DNA of 9,071 nt from Pseudomonadota bacterium. Lineage in GTDB: Bacteria; Pseudomonadota; Alphaproteobacteria; Azospirillales; Azospirillaceae. The notes under the pieces were generated by a model, which saw only the letters and a program-made list of their open reading frames with translations, ran no database searches and was not told the DNA's origin. Below are positions 1 through 6,449 of this stretch, one piece after another. The stretch lies in NCBI GenBank assembly GCA_023416195.1, contig JAEZID010000475.1, positions 1-9,071 on the forward strand, read 5' to 3'. Made by a program: the position numbers and the translations under genes. The stretch's first letter is position 1, and every line of letters starts with the position of its first letter.

Positions 1-868
1 TCAGCACGTAGATCGCCATGGAGGCGAGCGCCGCACCCGCCGCGTTGGCGCCGGCGGCGTCCATCACCATCCGGAAGGCGGAGGGCAGCAGCGCCCGCCC
101 CATCGTGTCGACGATCCCGACCAGCAGCGCTCCCACCAGCGCCCCCCGGATCGACCCGATGCCGCCGATCACGATGACCACGAAGGTCAGGATCAGGATC
201 TGCTCGCCCATGCCCACCTGCACGGCCAGCACCGGCCCGGCCATGGCGCCGGCCAGCCCCGCCAGCCCGCAGCCCAGCGCGAAGACCAGCCCGAACAGCA
301 GCCGGACATCGACGCCCAGCGCCATGACCATCTCGCGGTTGGTGGCGCCGGCCCGGATCAGCATGCCCAGCCGCGTTTTCGCGATCAGCAGCCACAGGAA
401 CACGGCGACCGCGATGCCCACTGCCAGGATGGTCAGGCGGAAGGCCGGGTACTTCAGCCCGAACAGGTCCACCGTCCCGGCCAGCGCCGCCGGCGGGTTC
501 AGGAAGATCGGCACCGGCCCGAAGACGATCTTGACCAGCTCGTTGAAGAACAGGATCAGCCCGAAGGTCGCCAGAACCTGGTCCAGATGGTCGCGGCGGT
601 AGAGGTTGCGCAGCGCCACCGCCTCCACCGCCAGCCCGATCAGCGCGGTCAGCAGCACCGCCGCCACCAGCGCCAGCGGGAAGCTGCCCAGCACCGGCAC
701 CAGCGCCGCCGTCAGGTAGGCGCCGACCATGTAGAATGAGCCATGCGCCAGATTGATCAGGTCCATGATGCCGAAGACGAGCGTCAGTCCGGCCGCCATC
801 AGGAACAGCATGACCCCAAGCTGAAGCCCGTTCAGCCCCTGTTCGGCCAGCAGCAGAGCGTCCATCAT
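1..868 (-). CDS. livH: Branched-chain amino acid type ABC transporter permease, LivH family (3' end missing)
   Basis: Inner-membrane permease of a Liv/HAAT-type ABC importer; it forms half of the transmembrane channel with a LivM-type partner. The reading frame is open from the ATG at 868 to the left edge, giving 289 codons. LivH proteins are about 290-310 residues, so only the last 10-20 residues are missing. Visible hallmarks: an N-terminal helix (GVMLFLMAAGLTLVFGIM, about residues 18-35), the family signature MDLINLAHGSFYMVGAY at about 35-51, several further hydrophobic helices, and the cytoplasmic coupling loop GGIGSIRGALVGA near positions 125-165, which contacts the ATPase. The start could be either ATG of the Met-Met pair (868 or 865). 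The Shine-Dalgarno is weak, and the gene begins 10 bases after the stop of the upstream binding-protein gene, so translational coupling is likely. LivM and the two ATPases are expected beyond the left edge. Family assignment is secure; the substrate is not shown by this subunit. Confidence 0.93.
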   Translation of the reverse strand, partial: MMDALLLAEQGLNGLQLGVMLFLMAAGLTLVFGIMDLINLAHGSFYMVGAYLTAALVPVLGSFPLALVAAVLLTALIGLAVEAVALRNLYRRDHLDQVLATFGLILFFNELVKIVFGPVPIFLNPPAALAGTVDLFGLKYPAFRLTILAVGIAVAVFLWLLIAKTRLGMLIRAGATNREMVMALGVDVRLLFGLVFALGCGLAGLAGAMAGPVLAVQVGMGEQILILTFVVIVIGGIGSIRGALVGALLVGIVDTMGRALLPSAFRMVMDAAGANAAGAALASMAIYVL

Positions 869-878
869 CGCAACCCGA

Positions 879-2042
879 TCATTTCATGGGGCAGTCTTTG
901 GCGTGCACGTCGGCGTGGTCGGTGACGACGATGCCGGTCAGCCGGTTGGTCAGCGCGCCCGTCCCGTCGCGCACGACCTCGCGCTGGTAGTAGTTCTGGA
1001 TCGGGTAGTGGTTGGTGTTGAAGCGGAACCGCCCGCGCACCGAGTCGAACGGCGCGCTTTCCAGCGCCTTGCGCAGCGCGTCCTTGTCCTTCAGATCGCC
1101 GCCCACGGCCTTCACCGCCCCGTCGATCAGCCTCGCCGCGTCGTAGCTCTGCGCCGCGTAGAAGGACGGGATGCGCCCGAACTTGGCTTTGAAGCCTTCG
1201 ACGAACCGTTTGTTCTCGGGGTTGTCGAGGTCGGGGCTCCATTGCAGCGGATTCTTGATGCCGATGGCCGCGTCGCCCACCGCGCCCAGAATGTCCTGGT
1301 CGAAGGAAAAGCCCGGCCCGACCAGCGGGATCTGCGTCAGCAGCCCGGCCTGATCGTACTGCTTGATGAAGTTGATGCCCATCCCGCCGGGATAGAAGAT
1401 GAACAGCGCGTCGGGCTTCGCCGCCTTCACCTGCGCGATCTCGGCGGCGTAGTCCAGCTGCCCGAAGGGCGTGAAGGCCTCGCCGACGATCTCGCCCTGG
1501 AAGCCGCGCTTGAAGCCGGCCACCACGTCCTTGCCGGACGGGTAGTTCGGCGCCATCGCGTAGACGCGCTTGACGCCCTGCGTCGTGGCCGCCCGGCCCG
1601 CCACCTCGCCGACCGTGTCCACCGGCCAGGAGACGTTGAAGAAGTACGGGTTGCATTGCGCCCCGGCCAGCTGCGCCGTGCCGGCGTTCGGGCTGATGAA
1701 GAAGGTCTTGGACGCCGCCAGCGTCGGCACCATGGCGAGCGCGAGGTTCGACCAGATGATGCCGGTCACGAACGGCACACGCTCGCGCTCCGTCATGCGG
1801 TTGGCGAGGCCGACCGCGACGTCCGGCTTCTGCTGGTCGTCGGCCTCGATCACCTGGGTGTCGAGGCCGCCGAGCTTGCCGCCCGCATGCTCCACCGCCA
1901 GCGCGAAGCCGTCGCGGATGTCCGCCCCGACGACGGCGCCGGGGCCGGACAGGGTCGTGACCAGCCCGATCCTCAGCGTCTCGGCGGCCGAAGCGGGGGA
2001 GGCGGCGAAGGCGAGGGCGGCGGCGAGGAGAATGCGCTTCAT
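879..2042 (-). CDS. Periplasmic substrate-binding protein of Liv-type ABC transporter (second tandem copy)
   Basis: 387-residue periplasmic solute receptor with a type I periplasmic-binding fold (LivJ/Peripla_BP_6 superfamily). Residues 1-19 or 20 are a typical Sec signal peptide (MKR, hydrophobic core, then ASPASA). The mature protein opens with LRIGLVTTLSGPG, the usual first strand and ligand loop, and contains SPNAG, MAPNYPSGKD and GGMGINFIKQY. From memory, this set resembles the PBP1 subgroup linked to aromatic acid uptake (Nba-like) at least as much as leucine-binding LivJ, so substrate is open. It has just two cysteines (about 130 and 383, in AQCNP and KDCPMK), both conserved in the neighbouring copy; a disulfide tying down the C-terminus is an inference. 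The ATG at 2042 follows a strong GAGGGGGG ribosome site with 8 bases spacing and gives a perfect signal peptide; the frame stays open far upstream but that part is out-of-frame reading of the previous gene. It sits 14 bases after its paralogue and 10 before livH. Confidence 0.92.
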   Translation of the reverse strand: MKRILLAAALAFAASPASAAETLRIGLVTTLSGPGAVVGADIRDGFALAVEHAGGKLGGLDTQVIEADDQQKPDVAVGLANRMTERERVPFVTGIIWSNLALAMVPTLAASKTFFISPNAGTAQLAGAQCNPYFFNVSWPVDTVGEVAGRAATTQGVKRVYAMAPNYPSGKDVVAGFKRGFQGEIVGEAFTPFGQLDYAAEIAQVKAAKPDALFIFYPGGMGINFIKQYDQAGLLTQIPLVGPGFSFDQDILGAVGDAAIGIKNPLQWSPDLDNPENKRFVEGFKAKFGRIPSFYAAQSYDAARLIDGAVKAVGGDLKDKDALRKALESAPFDSVRGRFRFNTNHYPIQNYYQREVVRDGTGALTNRLTGIVVTDHADVHAKDCPMK

Positions 2043-2050
2043 GGGAACGG

Positions 2051-2058
2051 CCCCCCTC
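2051..2058 (-). promoter_or_regulatory. Strong ribosome binding site overlapping upstream stop codon
   Basis: On the minus strand the sequence reads GAGGGGGG, eight bases before the ATG at 2042. Its first two bases are the last two of the TGA that ends the preceding binding-protein gene, so ribosomes finishing that gene stand on the next start signal. This supports the chosen start and coupled translation of the two paralogues. Confidence 0.7.
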
Positions 2059-3223
2059 ACTTCATCGGGCAGTCCTTGGCGTAGGCGTCCGCGTGGTTGG
2101 CGAACACCGTGGCGACCGTCCTGTTGGTGATCGTCCCGTCCGGCCCGGCCACCACCTCGCGCAGGTAGATGTTGTGGATCGGGTAGTGGTTGTTGTTGAA
2201 GGTGAACTCGCCGCGCACGCTCGGCACCTTGGCGGTCTTGAAGGCGGCGCGCAGCTTGTCCTTGTCCTTCAACGCGCCGCCCACGCCCTTGATCGCCGCG
2301 TCGATCAGCAGCGCCGAATCGTAGCCCTGCGCCGCGTACATCGACGGGATGCGGCCGTACTTCGCCTTGAAGGCGGCGACGAAGGCCTTGTTCGCGGGGT
2401 TGTCCAGGTCCGGGCTCCACTGGGCGGAGTTTTTCACCCCCAGCGCCGCCGGGCCGACCGCCGCCAGGATGTCCTGGTCGAAGGAGAAGCCGGGGCCGAA
2501 CAGCGGCACCGCGCCCTTCAGGCCGGCCTGCTCGTACTGCTTGATGAAGTTGATGCCCATGCCGCCGGGATAGAAGACGTAGACGGCGTCGGGTGCGGCG
2601 GCTTTCATCTGCGCCAGTTCGGCGGCGTAATCCAGCTGGCCCACCTGGGTGTAGACCTCGCCCGCCACGTCGCCCTTGTAGAAGCGCTTGAAGCCCGCCA
2701 GCGCGTCCTTGCCGGCCGGGTAGTTCGGGGCCATCAGGTAGACCTTCTTGTGGCCCTTGTCCTGGACGTGCTGCCCGACCGCCTCGTGGATCTGATCGTT
2801 CTGGTAAGCGGCGTTGAAGAAGTACGGGTTGCACTGCGCGCCGGCCAGCTGCGACGGCCCGGCGTTCGGGCTGATGAAGAAGGTCTGCGCCCCGGCCAGC
2901 GTCGGCATGAGGGCGAGCGCCAGATTGGACCACACGATGCCGGTCACGACCTGCACGCGGTCGCGTTCGACCATGCGGTTGGCGAGGCCGACGGCCACGT
3001 CCGGCTTCTGCTGGTCGTCCGCCTCGAAGACCTGCGTGTCCTGCCCGCCGAGCTTGCCGCCCTTCTGCTCCAGCGCCAGCGCGAAGCCGTCGCGGATGTC
3101 GATGCCCAGCCCGGCGCCCGGTCCCGACAGGGTGGTGATCAGGCCGATCTTCAGCGGCTCGGCCATCACAGGGGTGGCGAGGAGAGCCAGCGCGGAGGCC
3201 AGCGGAAGCAACTTGCGGGTCAT
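2057..3223 (-). CDS. Periplasmic substrate-binding protein of Liv-type ABC transporter (first tandem copy)
   Basis: 388-residue periplasmic binding protein of the same type I family as the gene that follows it. Residues 1-21 form a signal peptide (MTRK, hydrophobic stretch, ATPVMA) with likely cleavage before EPLKIG. The mature part aligns with its neighbour without visible gaps until the end and is identical at roughly two thirds of positions by eye. Shared blocks are SGPG (33-36), DIRDGFALA (42-50), ADDQQKPDVAVGLANRM (68-84), SPNAG (118-122), GGMGINFIKQY (220-230), GPGFSFDQDIL (243-253), WSPDLDNP (269-276) and the terminal KDCPMK. Two cysteines (131, 384) match those of the neighbour. The clearest difference is residues 138-158, just after NPYFFN, where family structures place ligand and hinge contacts. 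The ATG at 3223 has GGAGG at 3234-3238. It is the first gene of the transporter block, 35 bases after the end of the EpmC-like gene. Substrate could be branched-chain amino acids or aromatic/carboxylic acids; sequence alone does not decide. Confidence 0.92.
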   Translation of the reverse strand: MTRKLLPLASALALLATPVMAEPLKIGLITTLSGPGAGLGIDIRDGFALALEQKGGKLGGQDTQVFEADDQQKPDVAVGLANRMVERDRVQVVTGIVWSNLALALMPTLAGAQTFFISPNAGPSQLAGAQCNPYFFNAAYQNDQIHEAVGQHVQDKGHKKVYLMAPNYPAGKDALAGFKRFYKGDVAGEVYTQVGQLDYAAELAQMKAAAPDAVYVFYPGGMGINFIKQYEQAGLKGAVPLFGPGFSFDQDILAAVGPAALGVKNSAQWSPDLDNPANKAFVAAFKAKYGRIPSMYAAQGYDSALLIDAAIKGVGGALKDKDKLRAAFKTAKVPSVRGEFTFNNNHYPIHNIYLREVVAGPDGTITNRTVATVFANHADAYAKDCPMK

Positions 3224-3233
3224 GACGGTCCAG

Positions 3234-3238
3234 CCTCC
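3234..3238 (-). promoter_or_regulatory. Ribosome binding site of first binding-protein gene
   Basis: GGAGG on the minus strand, ten bases before the ATG at 3223. It picks out this ATG from a frame that is open well upstream, and agrees with the signal peptide beginning there. Confidence 0.7.
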
Positions 3239-3258
3239 AGAATTATCGTTGTGGTTTC

Positions 3259-3879
3259 TTACGCCGCCGCGCGCCGCTCGGCAGCCATCTGATCGGCCCA
3301 GGCGCGGGCGGTGGTCGGGCGTCCCTCGGCGTCGATCAGACCGCGTTGGTGCAGCTCGTCCACATGGCGGATGAAGAACTTGGCGGTGCTTTCCCGCTCC
3401 CAGCTTTCCATCCAGTTCTGTTCCAGGAAGGCGAGGATCGCCGGCTGGCCCAGCTCCGCCTCCCACAGGACGCCGAGCAGCGAGGTCTGCTGCTCCTCGT
3501 GCATGCATTCCTCGAAGGTCAGCTTCTGCTGGCCGCGGGCTTCCTTGCGCAGCGTGGTCTCCGGCCCCGGCCCCAGGCCGAAGTCGTAGAGCGGCCGGCG
3601 TTCCGGCGCAGCGACCAGCCAGTGCGCGACCTCGTGCACGATGACCGTGGCTTCCACGTTGGTGCGGATGACCTGACCGTCCCACATGAAGGAGGCGTTC
3701 GGCGGTTCGTCCAGCGTGCCGATTCCGTGGGCGTGCGCCATCCGGACGGCCTCGGCGCGCTGCTCGGGCGTGTCCACGCCGCCGGGAACCGGCCAGGTGG
3801 CGGCGATGCGGCGGAAGGCGGCGAGGGCCAGAGGCTGGTCGGCCAGCATCCGTTCGAAGGTGGCCAGCGCCTCCGGCAT
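3259..3879 (-). CDS. EpmC (YfcM)-like metalloprotein with HExxHW motif; possible EF-P hydroxylase homologue
   Basis: 206 residues from the ATG at 3879, with no signal peptide or membrane helix, so cytoplasmic. The core is VIVHEVAHW at 79-87, then RRPLYDFG at 94-101, then an acidic FEECMHEEQQTSLL block at 122-135. E. coli EpmC, as I remember it, carries IHEISHW, RRELVDFG at the same spacing after the Trp, and FEDVEVKPQAL at nearly the same distance. EpmC is the non-haem metal enzyme that hydroxylates the beta-lysylated lysine of elongation factor P; His, His and a downstream acidic residue bind the metal. So metal ligands are probably H82, H86 and a Glu around 123-129. An unrelated zincin-like peptidase is the main alternative. 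A TTG at 3972 (after AGGGGGA) would add 31 residues, but codons there include two ATA and many A/T third positions unlike the rest, so the ATG, or the GTG just before it, is preferred. It lies between a chemoreceptor gene and the transporter genes, same strand; no EF-P modification partner is in view. Confidence 0.6.
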   Translation of the reverse strand: MPEALATFERMLADQPLALAAFRRIAATWPVPGGVDTPEQRAEAVRMAHAHGIGTLDEPPNASFMWDGQVIRTNVEATVIVHEVAHWLVAAPERRPLYDFGLGPGPETTLRKEARGQQKLTFEECMHEEQQTSLLGVLWEAELGQPAILAFLEQNWMESWERESTAKFFIRHVDELHQRGLIDAEGRPTTARAWADQMAAERRAAA

Positions 3880-3990
3880 CACCTCGGCCGGGATCGGGTC
3901 AGGATCATGGTGCTTTTGTATGCTGCGGTCCGCTGAGGCGCTTATTTGCCCAGGCAGGCCCACCCGACGCAAGATTTATTCCCCCTGCAT

Positions 3991-4015
3991 CCCCTCTCCC
4001 GCGCCGGGAGAGGGG
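3991..4015 (-). repeat. Perfect 11-bp inverted repeat (REP-like hairpin, possible terminator)
   Basis: CCCCTCTCCCG, a 3-base loop, then CGGGAGAGGGG, in the gap between the chemoreceptor stop (4028) and the EpmC-like gene. It could end transcription of the chemoreceptor, but no T-run follows on the minus strand (the next bases are ATGCAGGGGG), so it is not a classical intrinsic terminator. GC-rich CCCTCTCCC...GGGAGAGGG palindromes are familiar as dispersed intergenic repeats in high-GC proteobacteria, which is the alternative reading; the genome copy number cannot be seen here. Confidence 0.65.
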
Positions 4016-4027
4016 GATAAGGAAACG

Positions 4028-6036
4028 TCACGCCGCGCGCATGTCGCCGAGGAAGCGGGAGACGAAGCCGCGCAGATCCTCCGCCTCGTGCGACAGGCCG
4101 TCGGCGGCGCTCAACACCTGACGCGACGCCTCGTCGGCGGCGGCCGCCGCCTGGGTCACGCCGGTGATGGTGCCGGACACCTCCTGGGTGCCGCGCGCGG
4201 CCTCCTGGACGTTGCGGCTGATCTCCCGCGTGGCGGCGCCCTGTTCCTCGACCGCCGCGGCGATGGCCGTGGAGATGCCGTTGATCTCGCCGATGATGCG
4301 GCCGATCTCGGCGATGGCGAGCGCGGCCTCGCGGCTGACCTCCTGGATGCCGCCGATCTGGGCGGCGATGTCCTCGGTGGCCTTGGCGGTCTGGCTGGCG
4401 AGGTTCTTGACCTCCGACGCCACCACGGCGAAGCCCTTGCCGGCCTCGCCCGCGCGCGCCGCCTCGATGGTGGCGTTCAGGGCCAGAAGGTTGGTCTGAC
4501 TGCGATGTCGCTGATCAGCTGCACGACCTCGCCGATGCGCTGGGCGGCATCGACCAGACCGCGCACCGTGGCGTCGGTCTGCCGGGCGGTGGCCACCGCC
4601 GTGCCGGCGATGCTGGTGCTCTGCGCGACCTGGCGGCTGATCTCGGCGATGGAGCCGGACAGCTGCTCGGCCGCCGCCGCGACCGTCTCCACGTTGGCCG
4701 TGGCCTCGCCGGACGCGGCGGCGACGGCGCCGGCCTGCCGGGTGGTCTGCTCGGCCGTCGCCGACATGCCCTGCGCGGTGGCCTGCAACTGCGTGGCGGC
4801 GGACGAGACGCGGCCCAGCGCCTCCAGCGCCAGCCGGTCGAAGGCGCGGGTCAGGGAGTCGATCCGCTCGGCGCGCTTCTGCCGGGCCTGCTGCTCGGCG
4901 GCCTGTTGGGCGGCCAGTTCGTCGGCGCGGATCAGGCTGTCCTTGAAGACCTGCACGGCCTTCGCCATGCCGCCGATCTCGTCGCCGCGCTCCAGGCCGG
5001 GGACCTCCACCGTCCGGTTGCCGCCGGCAAGGCTGGTCATGGTTTCCGTCATCGCGACGATGGGCTGCGACAGGCCTCGGCCGATCAGCACCGCCGTGGC
5101 GAGGCCCAGCGCGATGGCGATCAGCGAGGCGACGACGGTCAGGGCGCCGGCCGCCTCGACGTTGGAGATGGCGGTGTCGCCCAGCGCGATCTGCTCGTCG
5201 CCGCTGGCGGCCTGAAGCTCCTGGACCTTGGCGTTCACCGATGGGCCGAGCTTGTCCAGCGTGTTGCGGACGAGGTCGTCGCGCTTGTTCGTCGCCACCA
5301 CCATCCGCTCGAACTCGGTGGCGTAGACCCGCTGCATCGCCACGAAGGACATGGCGCCCCGGCGGCGTTCGGCGTCGGACAGCTTGGCCAGCATGGCGTT
5401 CCCACGGTCGCGCGCCTTCTGGAACTCCTTGCGGGCGCTGTCCGCGTTTTCTGGCAGGCCGTCGGTCAGGAAACGCGTGGCCGCGACGCGGGCGGCCAGG
5501 AAATGCCGCCCCGCCATGCCGGCCAGATAGGCGGCTTCGGTGTCGCCATCGGCGTGGGCGCTGTCCATGACGTTGCCCAACGCCCTTTCCATGTTTGGGC
5601 CGATCTCTTCAAGCTCGGCCACCGCCTTGTTGCGGGCGGCCTGGAACTCCCGGACCTGGGCGAAGGCCTCCTGATACTGGCGCAGTTCCGCGCCCATGGT
5701 CTCGACCGTCACCGTCCGGGCCGCGTCGGAGAACAGCGCCTTCGCCTCCTCGATCTGGCGGGCGAGGGTCGCGGCCCGCGCATCGACCTCGCGTGTCGCG
5801 TCCTCGTTGCCGGTCAGCAGGAAGGTCTTCGCGTGCAGCTGCGTTTCCAGCAAGGTCGCCTGGATGCGGCCCAGCTCGTTGGTCTGGCGGACCAGCTTGC
5901 GGTAGGTCGCGAAATCGTCCTTGGCCCCGGACAGGGCGACGGCGCCCAGGATGCCGATGGCGATCAGGAAGATCAGGATGCCGGCGCTGCCGGCGGTGAT
6001 CTTGGTTCCAACCCGCAGGTGGTTGAGCGCGCTCAT
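4028..6036 (-). pseudogene. Methyl-accepting chemotaxis protein, broken by a single-base frameshift
   Basis: Transmembrane chemoreceptor that would pass ligand binding to a CheW/CheA array. ATG at 6036, with GGAG about ten bases upstream. Layout: helix TM1 (about 13-35); a roughly 260-residue all-helical periplasmic sensor (36-295) with FATYRKLVRQTNELGRIQ near 42-59, like helical bimodular (HBM) domains that sense organic acids; TM2 (about 296-319); HAMP (about 320-372); cytoplasmic methylation and signalling coiled coil. The frame is good to DIA at 510-512, then reads VRPTFWP and stops at 4477. From about 4500 down to 4028 the remaining 157 residues continue in another frame: QTNLLALNATIEAARAGEAG, then the rest of the coiled coil to FLGDMRAA. 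One base is missing near 4502: a second G there restores DIASQTNLL and a 669-residue receptor of exactly 2010 bases. All other parts look intact, so this is either a recent mutation or a sequencing error. There is no C-terminal CheR-binding pentapeptide. Confidence 0.9.
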
Positions 6037-6091
6037 GGCGGAAAGAACTCCGGTGGGGCACGGATGGTTTAGACTGCGAACTTCACACTCT

Positions 6092-6119
6092 GGTATCACC
6101 AATACATGCACCGTGCCAA
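6092..6119 (-). promoter_or_regulatory. Candidate promoter of the chemoreceptor gene
   Basis: On the minus strand TTGGCA (6114-6119) is followed after 16 bases by GATACC (6092-6097). The -35 box matches the sigma-70 consensus at five of six positions, the -10 box at three. The same start also reads TTGGCACGG, a perfect -24 half of a sigma-54 promoter, but the -12 half is ATGTA instead of TTGCA. Either would give a leader of tens of bases before the ATG at 6036. This rests on pattern matching only. Confidence 0.3.
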
Positions 6120-6124
6120 CCTTA

Positions 6125-6136
6125 CGTAGGCCTACG
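6125..6136. promoter_or_regulatory. Perfect 12-bp palindrome, possible operator
   Basis: CGTAGGCCTACG is its own reverse complement; beyond one mismatched pair it extends by two more (TT...AA). It lies five bases upstream of the candidate chemoreceptor promoter and about 89 bases from that gene's start codon, a usual place for a dimeric regulator to bind. A related GGCCTA word recurs at 6143-6148. No regulator gene is in the window, so the binding protein is unknown. Confidence 0.35.
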
Positions 6137-6174
6137 AAACTTGGCCTAGACGGTTCCCGGCGAAGCGCGCCGCT

Positions 6175-6186
6175 CCGCCCGGGCGG
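6175..6186. repeat. Perfect 12-bp GC palindrome
   Basis: CCGCCCGGGCGG, extended by two further pairs (GC...GC) after one mismatch. As a pure G/C word in a GC-rich genome it is less surprising than the 6125 palindrome. It could form a small hairpin in a leader transcript or bind a protein; no T-run follows on either strand. Confidence 0.3.
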
Positions 6187-6338
6187 CGCTTACACTTCCG
6201 CACGCTGGCGGTTTGGTGGCGTGCTGGAATATTTGTCCTGCGCCCGGTGTTCGCCTTCATCGAATCGGTTCGCCGCGTGGCGACCGGAGCGCGGTTTGGT
6301 CACGGCTTGTGCCATGAGATGACCACAAGAGAGGCATT

Positions 6339-6367
6339 TTGCTCATTCCATCGTATCGTGGTATAGG
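6339..6367 (+). promoter_or_regulatory. Candidate sigma-70-type promoter of the glycosyltransferase operon
   Basis: TTGCTC (6339-6344), a spacer of exactly 17 bases, then TATAGG (6362-6367). Matches to the consensus are three of six and four of six. If real, transcription would begin near 6374 and the protein must start at the ATG at 6450. The competing reading is that the TTG at 6339 is itself the start codon, since GAGAGG lies four bases before it. The two cannot both hold for the same transcript. Confidence 0.35.
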
Positions 6368-6449
6368 ACCAACGGCGGAGCGTCCGGCCGGGGACGCCCG
6401 CGATCCGTCCTTCATCCCGGTTCACGACGACCTGACGCAACGGCTGGCC

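Larger units (their letters stand above)
6037..6449. other. Divergent intergenic region between chemoreceptor and glycosyltransferase genes
   Basis: Roughly 300-410 bases, depending on the glycosyltransferase start, with no convincing gene. It holds the leaders of two divergent units: a candidate minus-strand promoter at 6092-6119, two perfect 12-base palindromes (6125-6136, 6175-6186) and a candidate plus-strand promoter at 6339-6367. The base composition is patchier and more A/T-rich than the flanking genes around 6060-6145 and 6215-6240. I see no RNA gene, riboswitch or mobile-element end in it. Confidence 0.7.

Noticed and set aside
879..2933. 684-residue reading suggesting a fused double binding protein
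   Set aside because: The N-terminal half is the upstream paralogue read out of frame; a strong ribosome site and signal peptide mark the true start at 2042.
903..3292. Two long plus-strand open frames opposite the two binding-protein genes, similar to each other
   Set aside because: They resemble each other only because the genes beneath are paralogues; the compositions are Arg/Val/Leu/Asp-rich shadows and the minus strand has signal peptides and family motifs.
3880..3972. 31-residue N-terminal extension of the EpmC-like protein from a TTG start
   Set aside because: An AGGGGGA lies upstream, but the codons include two ATA and many A/T third positions unlike the rest of the gene. Not excluded, only less likely.
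4906..6072. 388-residue plus-strand open frame opposite the chemoreceptor
   Set aside because: Antisense shadow of helical chemoreceptor codons; no recognisable domain.
6210..6235. AT-rich patch (GGAATATTTG) as promoter of the glycosyltransferase genes
   Set aside because: No -35 hexamer with acceptable spacing; the pair at 6339-6367 is better.
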